Both the position numbers and the translations under genes were made by a program. A DNA stretch of 64,000 nt from Nymphalis io (lineage: Eukaryota; Arthropoda; Insecta; Lepidoptera; Nymphalidae), in NCBI RefSeq assembly GCF_905147045.1, contig NC_065905.1:8804001-8868000 (forward strand). The letters are read 5' to 3'. Below, one piece after another: positions 48,701 through 56,949 of this stretch. A model generated the notes under the pieces. The model had not been told where the DNA came from and did no database searches. It saw nothing but the letters and a program-made list of their open reading frames with translations. The number at the start of each line of letters is the position of its first letter. The first letter of the stretch is position 1.

Positions 48701-51700
48701 AGCGCTTACGTCCGTCTTGTAACCAAGCATAATTATGACAGCTCCATATGATTAAAGCTGGTAAAGCTTAACGTGAATTCCTACAAGAACAAAACAAAAA
48801 TGACCTTTAAAACAATAAACTTTTCACGTTGTTTTTAAATATATACGCAGATTACATATCATATATGCAAATTACATGCTTACTACTTTCCTACAAAATG
48901 TATTTAATTTATCAGTGTATATATTGTATATTTACAAAATATTTCTCAGGGTTTATAACAAAGTTTCTTTATTTACCTAGGTCGGTCTCGTAGCAGACAT
49001 GCAAGATGAAGACGTCCAATTGGAAATCGGTGGAACTCTCCAACAAAGAATTTCCTCCTGTCTGCTATCTCTCGACAAATTCTTGAAACAGGATGCCGTG
49101 ATTGTGTCCTCGATAGTGGTAGCTGAAAAGAAGATTGGAGGTTCTGGGTGTGATAGCGTCGTGGATGCAGTTGCTCAGATTATGGGTAAGAAAAACAAAA
49201 AAAGAAAAAATAAACAATTTAACAGAATTATACTATAGTTAATGTACACTTCTCTCGTTTGTTATCAATTTATAATTTTAATACTCCAACAATCACAAAG
49301 GTTTTTTCTCATTCGTCATTATTTCATATTCAATTACTGAACGGATTACTGTCAGAGAATTGACCAATCCAATGTCAAATATTATAATAACAACAAACTC
49401 ATTTCGTTGTTATGACTTATATTATTGTTTAACTTTCATTGTCCAAGAATAAATATCATAACGAATATTATAAATGCGAAAATGAATTTGCATGTTATGC
49501 TTTGACGTATTAACTACTAAATTGATCATTATTTTTTTAATTTACGTTAATAGAGGTATAGAAAAGAATATAAGATACCTAACACGAGACCGCCACACGC
49601 AGACTAAGCTGCGGACAACTTTATCACCATATGGTGGAGAGTTATTCAAAAACTAGACTAACGTAAATACTACACACCTACACAAGCACAATCATATATT
49701 GTATGGATATCTATTGACTTCCAGGTATCAAAGATCTAAAGACAATTTCTCAACAAGTGGCTCTTCCTGAACTGGGCATGGACAGTATGATGGCGGTCGA
49801 GATCAAACAAACCTTAGAGCGAGAATTCGAGATTTTCCTGACAGCGCAGGATATCAGAACCTTGACGTTTGGAAGGTTCTTATTTATTACTATTTCTATG
49901 CAATTATCATTTGTAAATCATGATTGTGATTATATCATTTAAGTCATGTTCTCTTGTTGTATATAGTTCATATCCTCAGTGCCATCATCCTTGCATTATA
50001 TAATATTTTAGGTAACATTTGTCTCAATTTTAAGCACATCAATTATTTTAAGATATTTTTTATGTTATGATATATATTATAATATTTCATATTAATTTAA
50101 TTCATCATCAGGTTAGTAGAACTAAAAGCGCAAAGAGAAAAGGAAGCATCGACGGCAGTGACATCACGTCCCGTCATCCTTGATGAGGCGGCTGGTCTCA
50201 AAGTCCTGATGAGAAACTTTGGTGATGAAAATTTGTCATCTAAACCTTATATATACATGCCGTCTGTGGTTAGCGATGGCTCTGAGGTAAGGAAATTGCA
50301 GCTCTCTCTATCACACTTGTTGTTGAACCCTGTATGCCTTCGAACTTTTAAGACTTTCATTTATTTTAAGCAACTATGAACTCTTAAAATTTCTCGATTC
50401 TTGTTTAAAGTAAATTCTTATGACCGTTTTCTATATAGTTAGAAATGTATATATACAAATTAATTGGCAACATTGGAATCGTGAAGTGAGTATGTAAAGC
50501 AGTATTTAATACCTTTTAAAGTCGTATTTATTTATTTAAAGACCCTGCTCTTAAGCTACTATGGTATCGACGATTCAAAAATATGACGCAACCTTCTGAA
50601 TGCCGCCCAGACCAAATGTATTCTTCTTTTAGCCTCCTTCTCAAAGTTGTGCAGACCAAGTTGTATAGTTTGGCCCAGGTAGATGTATTCCTGTTCAACT
50701 TCAAGTTATGAGCCATTTACGATCACTAGTTTCGGGGATATATATTGGTTTGCAATAATTTTGGTCTTTTCAATGTTCATCCCGAGACCTACTTGTCTTG
50801 AAGAATCCCTCAGGTTGTTTAGTATCTCTTCCGAATTCTGCAGTCTCCGCCATGACAACAATGTCGTCGGCAAATTGAAGATGTGTAATGTGTTGGCCAT
50901 TTATATTAATGCCGCGTCCATTCCATTCGAGCATCTTGAAGACGTTCGTTAAAAAGTTTCGGTGATTTCATCTCCTTTTCTTACCCCGCGATGCAATTGG
51001 ATTGGTGTTGTGTTCTGATCTTGTACTTGGATGGTCATGATTGTGGCTTCGTAAAAACACTTCAACGCTTGGACATATGAAAGTCAATTAGGTATCTCTG
51101 CATGGATTTCAGAACAGCCCAGGTCTCGATGCTATCGAAGGCTTTTTCGTAGTCCACAAATGCTAGCCATTGAGGCTGATTATATTCCTCGGTCTTCTTT
51201 ACGGTATAGTACTGAAGCCTTTTCAACAAACAAATTTTCGGGCAAGACAATTCGTGATTACCCTCGAAAACAACTTGTAAACTTGGCTTAAAAGTGAAAT
51301 GGGCGGTAGTTTTTTATCAGAAGAGTTTTATTAACCTTCTTGAACAGCAAAAACAGCACTTCTGCTCCATGTCTTCGGTGTAATACCATTGTGGAGGACG
51401 GAATTAAAGATGTTAGCCAGTTCTCTCAGAACTCGTGTGCCTCCTGCTTTGAGAAGCTCTGAGGTAATTCCGTCATCTCCTGGAGCCTTGTTGTTTCCAA
51501 GTTGTCCGAGAGCAATCTAATCTCGCCCAAATCGATGTCGGGAAGATCGTCTGATAAGTGGCGTGTCAGTCTGGCTCGTGGGTCATCCACACTGTGGGAC
51601 TCAGGTGGAGGTACAAAATTCAGTGGTTTTAACCCACGATCATCGGTTAAGATTCACGCATTCTAACTACTAGGCCATTTCAGATGTAGTAAAGTATATT

Positions 51701-54520
51701 ATGTATAGTTGTAGTTGTGTTGTTATGTATGTATGTAGTTAAGTATATATACTTTTCTATTGGTTTGGGCTTAAGCATTGTTTTTCATAGTGAACCATTC
51801 CGTTTCATATATTCATGAGTTACGTTTTAAAAGTGAGTGAATTATATTGATGTAATAATATAATAGTGTTTTATCGAAAACATGTGACTGTGTAGCACAT
51901 GAAGTGTTATATTAGCTTATATTATTAGTTCAGACTCGAGTTATCGAGCTTCGTGTTCAGTTTCCATTAATGGTATAGTCTTCTGGGTTTGGTAATAAAC
52001 AGGCATTCGACAGGTATAAATTTTATATCTGTAGGTATGTTGTATGTATAATATTTAAGTACGTTAATCTTGTTTTCTCAAATTGAATTGTATTCTTTTT
52101 TTGAGACATAAATTCTTAAATCATAACTATTTGACATTCTCGTCGCCTTCTTTTAGTAGAATCTAGATTCGAAGCCTGTCGAAGCCTTACATTTAATTTA
52201 CTTTTGTTTGTCAATTTTAAAGTGCTACTATAAATAACGAGCCGGTTGGCGTGGTTTGTAGATACTTGCCTTTCACGTCGAAGGTTGTGGGTTCGATTCC
52301 CATCCACGACAGACATTTGTGTGCATGAACATGAATGTTTGTCCTGAGTCTGGATGTAATTATCTATACAAGTATGTGTTTCCAAAAAAAAAGTAGTATA
52401 TGTAGTATATCAGTTGTCTGGTTTCCATAGCATAAGCTTTGTATAAGCTTAATTTGGGATCAGATAGCCGTGTGTGAAAAATATGTATATTGATTTCGAT
52501 TTATAGAATTAATTACATGTTATTTTATTTTACCCAACAATTTTTGTCAGTTTTGAACATTCCTAGTGAATAACTCTCTCTAAACTTAATATTCACATCT
52601 TGACTTTACATTGAATGTGGAAGATTATTAAAAATATAGTTTTCCTTTCAGATCGACGTATCAGTTCACGAAAAAGTGTTGACAATGTTCATGCTGCCTG
52701 GTGTAGAAGGATGTGCTTCGGCAATGGCTGCCCTATGTCGTGAACTTAAAATCAAAACTTGTGTCTTGCAGTTTGGCAATGACGGGAACCGGGATACGTT
52801 AGACTCCTTAGTCAATAGATTGCACAAGGTTTGAATACTAAAAACATATTAGGATTAATAATCGCTTTAGTATAAATTAATTACAAAAATCGGCGAACAG
52901 AATATCATGTTATATCACTGGTATGATTTTATGTAATTTAATACACACAAATAGTATAAAAGTACAGAACATATTTATTACAATATAAAGCACAAGAAAG
53001 AAATTCACATAAAAAGGATAATTGTTAAGCAAGACTACAATCGACACACATTATTTGAAGAATGTTAGAATTTTTTATTTTCATCATTCTTCTTTTCAAT
53101 CATTGCTTACTGTTTCTTTTATAAAATAATTACCAATTATTGGTATGTATATAAATGTATATTATTAAAAAAGTAGTATTACGTAATAGTAGAACCCTAT
53201 AATTAATATAATAGAAGTCTAAATTTACACTAATCTTAACGTTGAGCTTACATGGTTGTCTCGTTGAGAACAAAAGATGGTATTGATTCCAAATCAATTA
53301 AATTCGACCAGCAATTAACATAAAGGACACATAGATTTCGTCGATTCTTACTTGAGATTTTTCCTTAGCACTATAATATCATCAACGATATAAATAAATG
53401 GGTTATTTTATTTCTTTCAGACTGTTAAATCAAAATTAGCTCCTGGAAGCCCATACATACTTCTCGGATACAGTTTCGGTACCCTACCCATGCTAAAACT
53501 GGCAAGCCTGCTGGAAAGCGAAGGTTTGTATCTTAATAAATAAAGTTTTTTTTAATTTAGTTGTATAATATAAATTAAAGTAAGCTTAAGCATAAGGTTT
53601 GAATAAGAAGAAAACGGTGCTTTTTACTAGAGAACAAATATTAAGAAACAAGACAAAAGCCGAATATTATATAATGAGTCAGAGATGAATAGTCGAGAAA
53701 AAAATAATGAAATATTTTAAACATAATTTGACAATGCTAACTTGATCTATCTTAAATATCTAACACAAAAATTGAAATATGTACCTATTTAATGTTGATT
53801 GTTCAGAGTAACTTCTTAATATTTTGGCAGTCTTTCTGGCTAAAATCCACATTCCGATCAAGTAGCATTACGTCGAAACATTTCCGAAGCAAGTTTTACT
53901 TGAAATTATAATTTGCAACAAATATCAATTTAAAACTTTCAGGTCACGATGGCACAGTCTTCTGCTTAGATGGCAGTCCGGACTTCATCTACGGGTTACT
54001 CACCTCAACAATGTCTGTCACAAGCGATACTCAGTTACAAAACAACTTGATTTGTCGAACCATCGACATGGTTGCACCGAAAAACAAAATCAGCAACACA
54101 ATCATGAAAAAATTAGAAGAAATCGAATCATATGACGAGAGAATTAAATACGCTATAAAAGCTTCTCCCGTTCAGATGAAATATTCAGATAAATTCGTAG
54201 AATCGATCGCAAAATCAATTTTCGATCGTCTCAAAATGTCCCTCGACCAAGCCGAACTAAAGAAGATCAAGGCTCCAATAGTTCTTTTGCGACCAAAGGA
54301 AAATCCACCCTTTTTGGTGATTGGAGAGAATTATGGTCTAGACAAACTCACAGAAGGTCCTGTGACCGTTCATCTCGTAGATGGTAACCATGTCAGTATA
54401 CTTGAAAATAAAGACTGTGCGAACATTATCAACAGAGTCATAGCTGGATATGAAACAGCAAAAATGGATAAGAATGTTATAAAAAATATGGTCGATAAGC
54501 AGTGTCTAGAAAAATTATAA
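22175..54520 (+). CDS. FASN: Gene B: complete fatty acid synthase, 40 coding exons, 2419 aa
   Basis: Cytosolic type I fatty acid synthase making long-chain saturated fatty acid from acetyl-CoA, malonyl-CoA and NADPH. Forty exons join in consistent phase from ATG 22175 to stop 54518-54520, with every intron GT-AG. Order: KS about residues 25-430, MAT 500-810, DH 860-1110, non-catalytic core to about 1430, ER 1440-1743, KR 1765-2010, ACP 2020-2085, TE 2140-2419. Catalytic residues seen: Cys183, His315, His353 (KS); Ser609, His711 (MAT); His903, Asp1056 (DH); a glycine-rich loop at 1566-1576 (ER) and 1783-1789 (KR), Tyr1926 (KR); Ser2046 (ACP); Ser2211, Asp2237, His2377 (TE). Length is usual for an animal FAS. 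The oddity is Val634 where mammalian MAT has the malonyl-anchoring arginine. The ATG directly follows an acceptor AG, so a 5' non-coding exon is inferred. Exon coordinates are given in the domain entries. Confidence 0.95.
22736..22850 (-). mobile_element. 290-bp SINE, 3' part
   Basis: GGGCCACCTGATGGTAAGTG is the reverse of the family tail hairpin. It lies in gene B intron 2, 30 bases after exon 2. Confidence 0.65.
24225..24405 (-). mobile_element. Non-autonomous Helitron (Lep1-like)
   Basis: The right end TTTATAATATTAGTAGGATC is the reverse of the usual 5' start, and the left end ACTAGTTTCCACCCGCGGC is the reverse of a GC stem plus CTAGT. Between them is TTTCATGACGATCGGTTGAG, a common lepidopteran Helitron motif. 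It lies in gene B intron 3. Confidence 0.6.
24548..25185 (+). mobile_element. LINE fragment: reverse transcriptase C-terminus with 3' tail
   Basis: A single open frame of 189 codons (24548-25117) with YQVQVRSCTEYCSHLWDGSA, ALDSVDRRARRLIGD, FLRRIAKVWNTLPTSVFP and GTFKSRVNRHLLGKRA. This is the C-terminal region of the same kind of LINE as at 11650, diverged from it. The FADD box is upstream and missing. The 3' UTR has CACTTTCCATCAGGTGTGAT and ends in A's near 25183. It lies in gene B intron 3. Confidence 0.78.
25775..25940 (+). mobile_element. 290-bp SINE, partial
   Basis: From ACACCACCCACTCGTCAG to CCCAAGGTTGGTAGCGAATT; 5' end and tail hairpin are lost. Gene B intron 3. Confidence 0.7.
26480..26540. 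mobile_element. Very short inverted-repeat element (MITE-like)
   Basis: TTTATGCGTCACT at 26480-26492 and its exact inverse AGTGACGCATAAA at 26528-26540 flank 35 bases. The form suggests an internally deleted DNA transposon, but no family was identified. Confidence 0.45.
27212..27385 (+). mobile_element. 290-bp SINE, partial
   Basis: From GGCTTTGTGTAAGAAGATC to CCCAAGGTTGGCGGTCCATT; lacks the tail. Gene B intron 5. Confidence 0.65.
27599..27886 (-). mobile_element. 290-bp SINE, full length
   Basis: A complete copy ending 80 bases before gene B exon 6. The T-run and CTATTC complement are at the left and GGTAGGGCTTTGTGC complement at the right. Confidence 0.82.
30765..30950 (-). mobile_element. 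Metulj-like SINE, degraded, left arm of an inverted pair
   Basis: CTGCTGGGCTAAG at the left is the reverse of the family 3' end. It meets a plus-strand copy at about 30950, so the two form a large inverted repeat in gene B intron 10. Confidence 0.65.
30951..31190 (+). mobile_element. Metulj-like SINE, right arm of the inverted pair
   Basis: Runs from AAGCACCACTGAATTTTCAT to GGAGGCCTTAGCCCAGCAGT and GGGACATTAACGGGCTGTTA. The tRNA-like head is missing. Its 3' 45 bases resemble the 3' end of the RTE LINEs in this window. Confidence 0.78.
32296..32586 (+). mobile_element. 290-bp SINE, full length
   Basis: The best-preserved copy: starts CTGGTGGTAGGGCTTTGTGC, ends CCACTTACCATCAGGCGGCC and CTATTCTATAAAAAAAA. 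It lies in gene B intron 12, 70 bases before exon 13. Confidence 0.85.
34690..34860 (-). mobile_element. 290-bp SINE, strongly degenerate
   Basis: Only CACCATTGCCCATATTCATT and AATGTTAACCACTCATCACC can be aligned to the reverse of the family middle. Flanked by two (ATA)n tracts. Gene B intron 17. Confidence 0.35.
35318..35460 (+). mobile_element. tRNA-headed SINE fragment with 16-bp hairpin
   Basis: GGCCCGTTGGCGTAGCTGGC resembles the head of the SINE at 52237. A perfect 16-bp hairpin (35389-35404 and 35410-35425, loop AGGGG) follows. Gene B intron 18. Whether head and hairpin belong together is unclear. Confidence 0.4.
36515..36692 (+). mobile_element. Metulj-like SINE, degraded, abutting a splice acceptor
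   Basis: GTGCTCGGCGTCGAAGGAAA, CCACCAACCCATATTCGAGC and GCCTTAGGCCAGCATTGG mark a decayed copy. Its 3' end runs directly into TTACTTTATTTACAG, the acceptor of gene B exon 20 at 36702. Confidence 0.65.
37088..38770 (+). other. Gene B exons 21-23: non-catalytic core (pseudo-methyltransferase region)
   Basis: Exons: 37088-37208, 37378-37668, 38327-38770. They encode residues about 1116-1400. This is where animal FAS carries the vestigial methyltransferase and structural pseudo-KR. I see no glycine-rich S-adenosylmethionine motif, as expected for an inactive domain. The assignment rests on position between DH and ER. Exon 23 (444 nt) is the second longest of the gene. Confidence 0.7.
39756..39790. 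repeat. (AT)n microsatellite
   Basis: About 35 bases of uninterrupted AT in gene B intron 24. Confidence 0.9.
40421..40710 (+). mobile_element. 290-bp SINE, full length
   Basis: Runs from TTGTGGTAGGGCTTCGTGC to CCACTTACCATCAGATGGCC and TTATTTTATAAAAAAA. It is followed within 20 bases by a Metulj-like copy in the same orientation. Gene B intron 24. Confidence 0.82.
40728..40890 (+). mobile_element. Metulj-like SINE, degraded
   Basis: GTCAAGCACACTGAATTATC, ACCAACACGCATTGGAACTG and GAGGTCTTAGCCCAGCCGTG identify it. The head is lost. Confidence 0.65.
42592..42720 (-). mobile_element. 290-bp SINE, 3' part
   Basis: GGAACACCTGATGGTAAGTG is the reverse of the tail hairpin. Gene B intron 28. The DNA that follows to 43180 is intron with no recognised content. 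Confidence 0.6.
44033..44312 (-). mobile_element. 290-bp SINE, full length
   Basis: GGTAGGCAGACGAGCATATG at the left and AGCCCTACCAACAG at the right mark both ends. Gene B intron 30. Confidence 0.8.
44850..45025 (+). mobile_element. LINE fragment: last codons and 3' UTR
   Basis: Encodes WNALHESVFPDRYNVGVFKS then RVNRFLIGKRATS before a stop, the same C-terminus as at 24548-25117. A 3' UTR with TTAACATCAGGCAAG follows and ends in A's near 45020. Gene B intron 31. Confidence 0.7.
45030..46300. other. Rest of gene B intron 31, nothing recognised
   Basis: About 1.3 kb of AT-rich intron. 45080-45320 is less AT-rich and may be an old element, but no protein or terminal repeat was found. A small 9-bp hairpin around ATAA occurs near 46225. 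Confidence 0.4.
48030..48112 (-). mobile_element. Metulj-like SINE, head fragment
   Basis: CACAAATTAAGCAGGTGAAA and ACAACCTCCGGTTAAGACTC are the reverse of the family head-body junction. Gene B intron 34. Confidence 0.5.
48205..48512 (+). mobile_element. Third SINE family, body without tRNA head
   Basis: From TTTTTCTGTCAGAATATTCT through GTGTCGGATTGCCGTCCCAT to GGCCTGGAGAACATTATT. It parallels 59863-60150 over its whole length, with small gaps. Gene B intron 34. Confidence 0.7.
48981..50286 (+). other. Gene B exons 35-37: KR-ACP linker, acyl carrier protein, ACP-TE linker
   Basis: Exons: 48981-49185, 49725-49875, 50112-50286. Exon 36 encodes the ACP helix-2 motif LPELGMDSMMAVEIKQTLE, with Ser2046 as the phosphopantetheine site. 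Exon 37 is a linker ending MPSVVSDGSE. The ACP exon is strikingly close in DNA to its counterpart in gene C (63777-63927). Confidence 0.88.
50560..51615 (-). mobile_element. RTE-clade LINE, internal and C-terminal remnant
   Basis: On the minus strand, pieces of an RTE reverse transcriptase: EEYNQPQWLAFVDYEKAFDS, then SIETWAVLKSMQRYLIDFH, and further on an RT C-terminal piece with NIEKTKIIANQYISPK. Frames are repeatedly broken. It is older and more decayed than the copies at 16799 and 60151. The 5' endonuclease half and the 3' tail are missing. Gene B intron 37. Confidence 0.7.
51625..51688 (-). mobile_element. Metulj-like SINE, head fragment
   Basis: AACCCACGATCATCGGTTAAG and CTACTAGGCCATTTCAG are the reverse of the B- and A-box regions. 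It adjoins the RTE remnant. Confidence 0.6.
52237..52500 (+). mobile_element. tRNA-headed SINE (GAGCCGGTTGGCG type)
   Basis: The head GAGCCGGTTGGCGTGGTTTG with B box GGGTTCGATTCCCATC is followed by a body containing GTCCTGAGTCTGGATGTAAT and GGGATCAGATAGCCGTGTGT. Related heads occur at 13325-13408 and 35318. A tRNA gene is excluded by the lack of a closing acceptor stem and by the shared body. Gene B intron 37. Confidence 0.7.
52652..54520 (+). other. Gene B exons 38-40: thioesterase (TE) domain
   Basis: Exons: 52652-52828, 53421-53523, 53943-54520. The alpha/beta hydrolase releases the finished fatty acid from ACP. LPGVEGCASAMAALC begins the fold. Ser2211 in GYSFGTLPM is the nucleophile, Asp2237 in LDGSPDFIY the acid and His2377 in VDGNHVSIL the base. 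The last exon ends with the TAA at 54518-54520. Confidence 0.9.
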
Positions 54521-54538
54521 TTACTACTTTTAACACAA

Positions 54539-54544
54539 AATAAA
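54539..54544 (+). promoter_or_regulatory. Probable polyadenylation signal of gene B
   Basis: AATAAA lies 19 bases after the stop codon of gene B, the first such hexamer downstream. It would give a very short 3' UTR. Further A-rich hexamers follow within 150 bases, so alternative sites are possible. Confidence 0.6.
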
Positions 54545-55385
54545 TCATGCATCCCAAGTGTTTTATTTATTTATTATTATTATTAAGCTGGGTAATGATG
54601 AATATTTTGACATACATTATTATTATATTTGTACAGTAGCTATTTTTAATTTTTATATATTTAATAAGGCATTAATGTTAATAAAAAAAAAGATAACAGT
54701 TGTTGTTAAATTGACAAACAATTGTTGTAAAGTAACAGTCTTTATGTTCTAAATTATTCTCTTCTAGATTAATGTTCACAATGGGCCTCGAATGGCTATT
54801 TTCATTAAATAGCCTGTTAGTATTTTTGTAAGCTTTATTATACGATTTGTATTACAGTAAAAAGATTTTAATGTAATAATTTCCAAAGTTCGTTTGTAAT
54901 TTTTGGGAAACGCAGTATCGGTGCACATGATGTTGATCGTATTGATCAACATCATCCCCTCCTCCCTCGAACCGCTTAAAACAAAAATAAAAATAAATAA
55001 ATGAATAAAATAGTGCACAGAAGTGTGTAATCAAAAAGGAGGTATACTTTTATCTTAGCGCGTAGTACTTCGCTACAGTCCGTGTCGTGGCTACGATTTA
55101 TAGGGTACTACTTCGCTATGAAGTTATCAACAAGCGCTACGAGCTGCTATCACTTCCTACGACACTTATACCCTTTTCGGAATCCTGTTGCCCTGGTACT
55201 TCAAATTGGATCACTTATAATCGTAATACGATTATGATTATTATTACGATTATTATTTAATATAGTTGGGGTGATTATTTGCCAAACCATACATAGAAAA
55301 ATGCTAATTAAACACTCCCCTCCTAAAATACATACTGCTATGTTAAAGCATTCTCAGTAATCTCCAGATATAACAGGATGGGGTA
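54545..55385. other. Gene B downstream flank, no gene found
   Basis: AT-rich DNA after the gene B end. It contains a 12-bp hairpin (54927-54938 and 54944-54955, loop GTATT), which might mark a transcript end but is not a known eukaryotic signal. 55040-55200 is less AT-rich and unrecognised. Confidence 0.4.
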
Positions 55386-55683
55386 TATTTTTTTTTTTTT
55401 TTTTTTATAGAATAGGAAGGCGGACGAGCATATGGGCCACCTGATGGTAAGTGGTCACCAACGCTCTTAGACATTGGCATTGTAAGAAATGTCAACCATC
55501 GCTTACATATCCAATGCGCCACCAACCTTGGGAACTAAGATTTTATGTCCCTTGTGCCTGTAATTACACTGGCTCACTCACCCTTCAAACCGGAACACAA
55601 CAATATCAAGTATTGCTGTTTTGCGGTAGAATATCTGATGAGTGATATTCTACCGCAAAACAGCAATACTTGATATTGTTGTG
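55386..55683 (-). mobile_element. 290-bp SINE with inverted 5' end (snap-back)
   Basis: A minus-strand copy from the T-run at 55386 runs to GATGAGTG at 55645; its own sequence is then repeated in reverse to 55683. Arms 55596-55635 and 55644-55683 are exact 40-base inverted copies around TGATGAGT. The last ~40 bases of the 5' end were replaced. Confidence 0.8.
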
Positions 55684-55689
55684 ATATAT

Positions 55690-56949
55690 AACGTAACAAT
55701 GAGGTCACAGAGATTAAAGCGTAACTGGGAGATGACTTTGAAATATTTTGCGTAAATTTGAAAATATGTTCTCCACTTGGACAGCCGCACAGGACGCAAA
55801 GTACATATCACTCATATGTACCGACAATACAATCAGGGATCAGAACTCATTATTTTTATAATTAATTGAGTTTATGAGCAACAAATACGAAGAGAATAAA
55901 TAAAATTATTATTTTATGCCTGCCCTGCCGACATAACTACTCTTTTTTAATTATTATTATACTTTGAATAAAATATAATAAATATGAAAAATAACTTTAA
56001 AAAAAATACCTATAATAATAAGCATGAAATTATCTGGATCTTTTATAATACTAAGTCAAGTGAAAAAAAAAAGTATTTTTACTTATAATTGAATAATCTA
56101 AAGTGTCCTGCATAGAATATATTGATTAAGATAATGGGAACATATTTTAAAGTGCAGTACATATTTGTTAAATAATATACTTAATTATAGCACAAAGTAT
56201 GCGATTAAACACGATCGTAAAAAACGACATTATAATTATTTTTTTTAATAAAGAAAACATTATTATGAATCAGCACTTTATTAGGAAATATTGAATTGAC
56301 AGTGAACTCAAAAATTACAACCAATCTTAAGAAATAAATTAACGTAAGACCCAAAAAAAAATAAAGAAATACAATCCGATACACTTTTAAAAATAATATA
56401 TATGTATATGCTAATAATTATTTATTCAAATGAAAGACAAAAATATCAATAATAATAAACTGTTTTCAGCTAACAATAAAAAAAAAAACAAAGAAATAAT
56501 TAGTGATTATCTTACTACTACTACTATCTATTCTGCTAGCGATCACGTTTAAGAATTGTTGGAACTAGCCCGCACCCTGCGAACCACCTGTGCACCTTTT
56601 TCGCAGTATTGCGTAAAAACAGTCAATATTTGTTGCAGCAAACATCCCTAAGCACTAGAAACGAGACAACCCCATCAATTCGTTAAGTATATAATTTTAT
56701 TAATAGCGGTATGACTCCATTTGTCAACATTATCATTGACTAACAATTTTCATGACTTTTGAAATGATATTTTAATAAAAATTTGTATTTTGGAAATTCC
56801 TCTTTTCTACCTTATGAATATTTTATTGGGTTTTCGAATAAATATTTTATATTTAAATACTACTACCAATCTTTGAAATAACGTGTTTAATAATAATATT
56901 AATAAAATTCTCATTTACAAAAGTTATTTGGTGTTATATATCATAATTA
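55690..56949. other. Intergenic DNA between gene B and gene C ends
   Basis: Very AT-rich. No gene or element found. A gene C polyadenylation signal should lie just left of 56950, but I could not choose among A-rich hexamers. Confidence 0.45.

Noticed and set aside
52237..52312. Possible tRNA gene on the plus strand
   Set aside because: The head is shared with fragments at 13325 and 35318, and the acceptor stem does not close, so it is a SINE head.
22175..54520. Gene B as a polyketide synthase rather than a FAS
   Set aside because: Domain order, an inactive methyltransferase region, active DH, ER and KR and a FAS-type TE fit animal FAS; the altered MAT residue alone does not make it a polyketide synthase.
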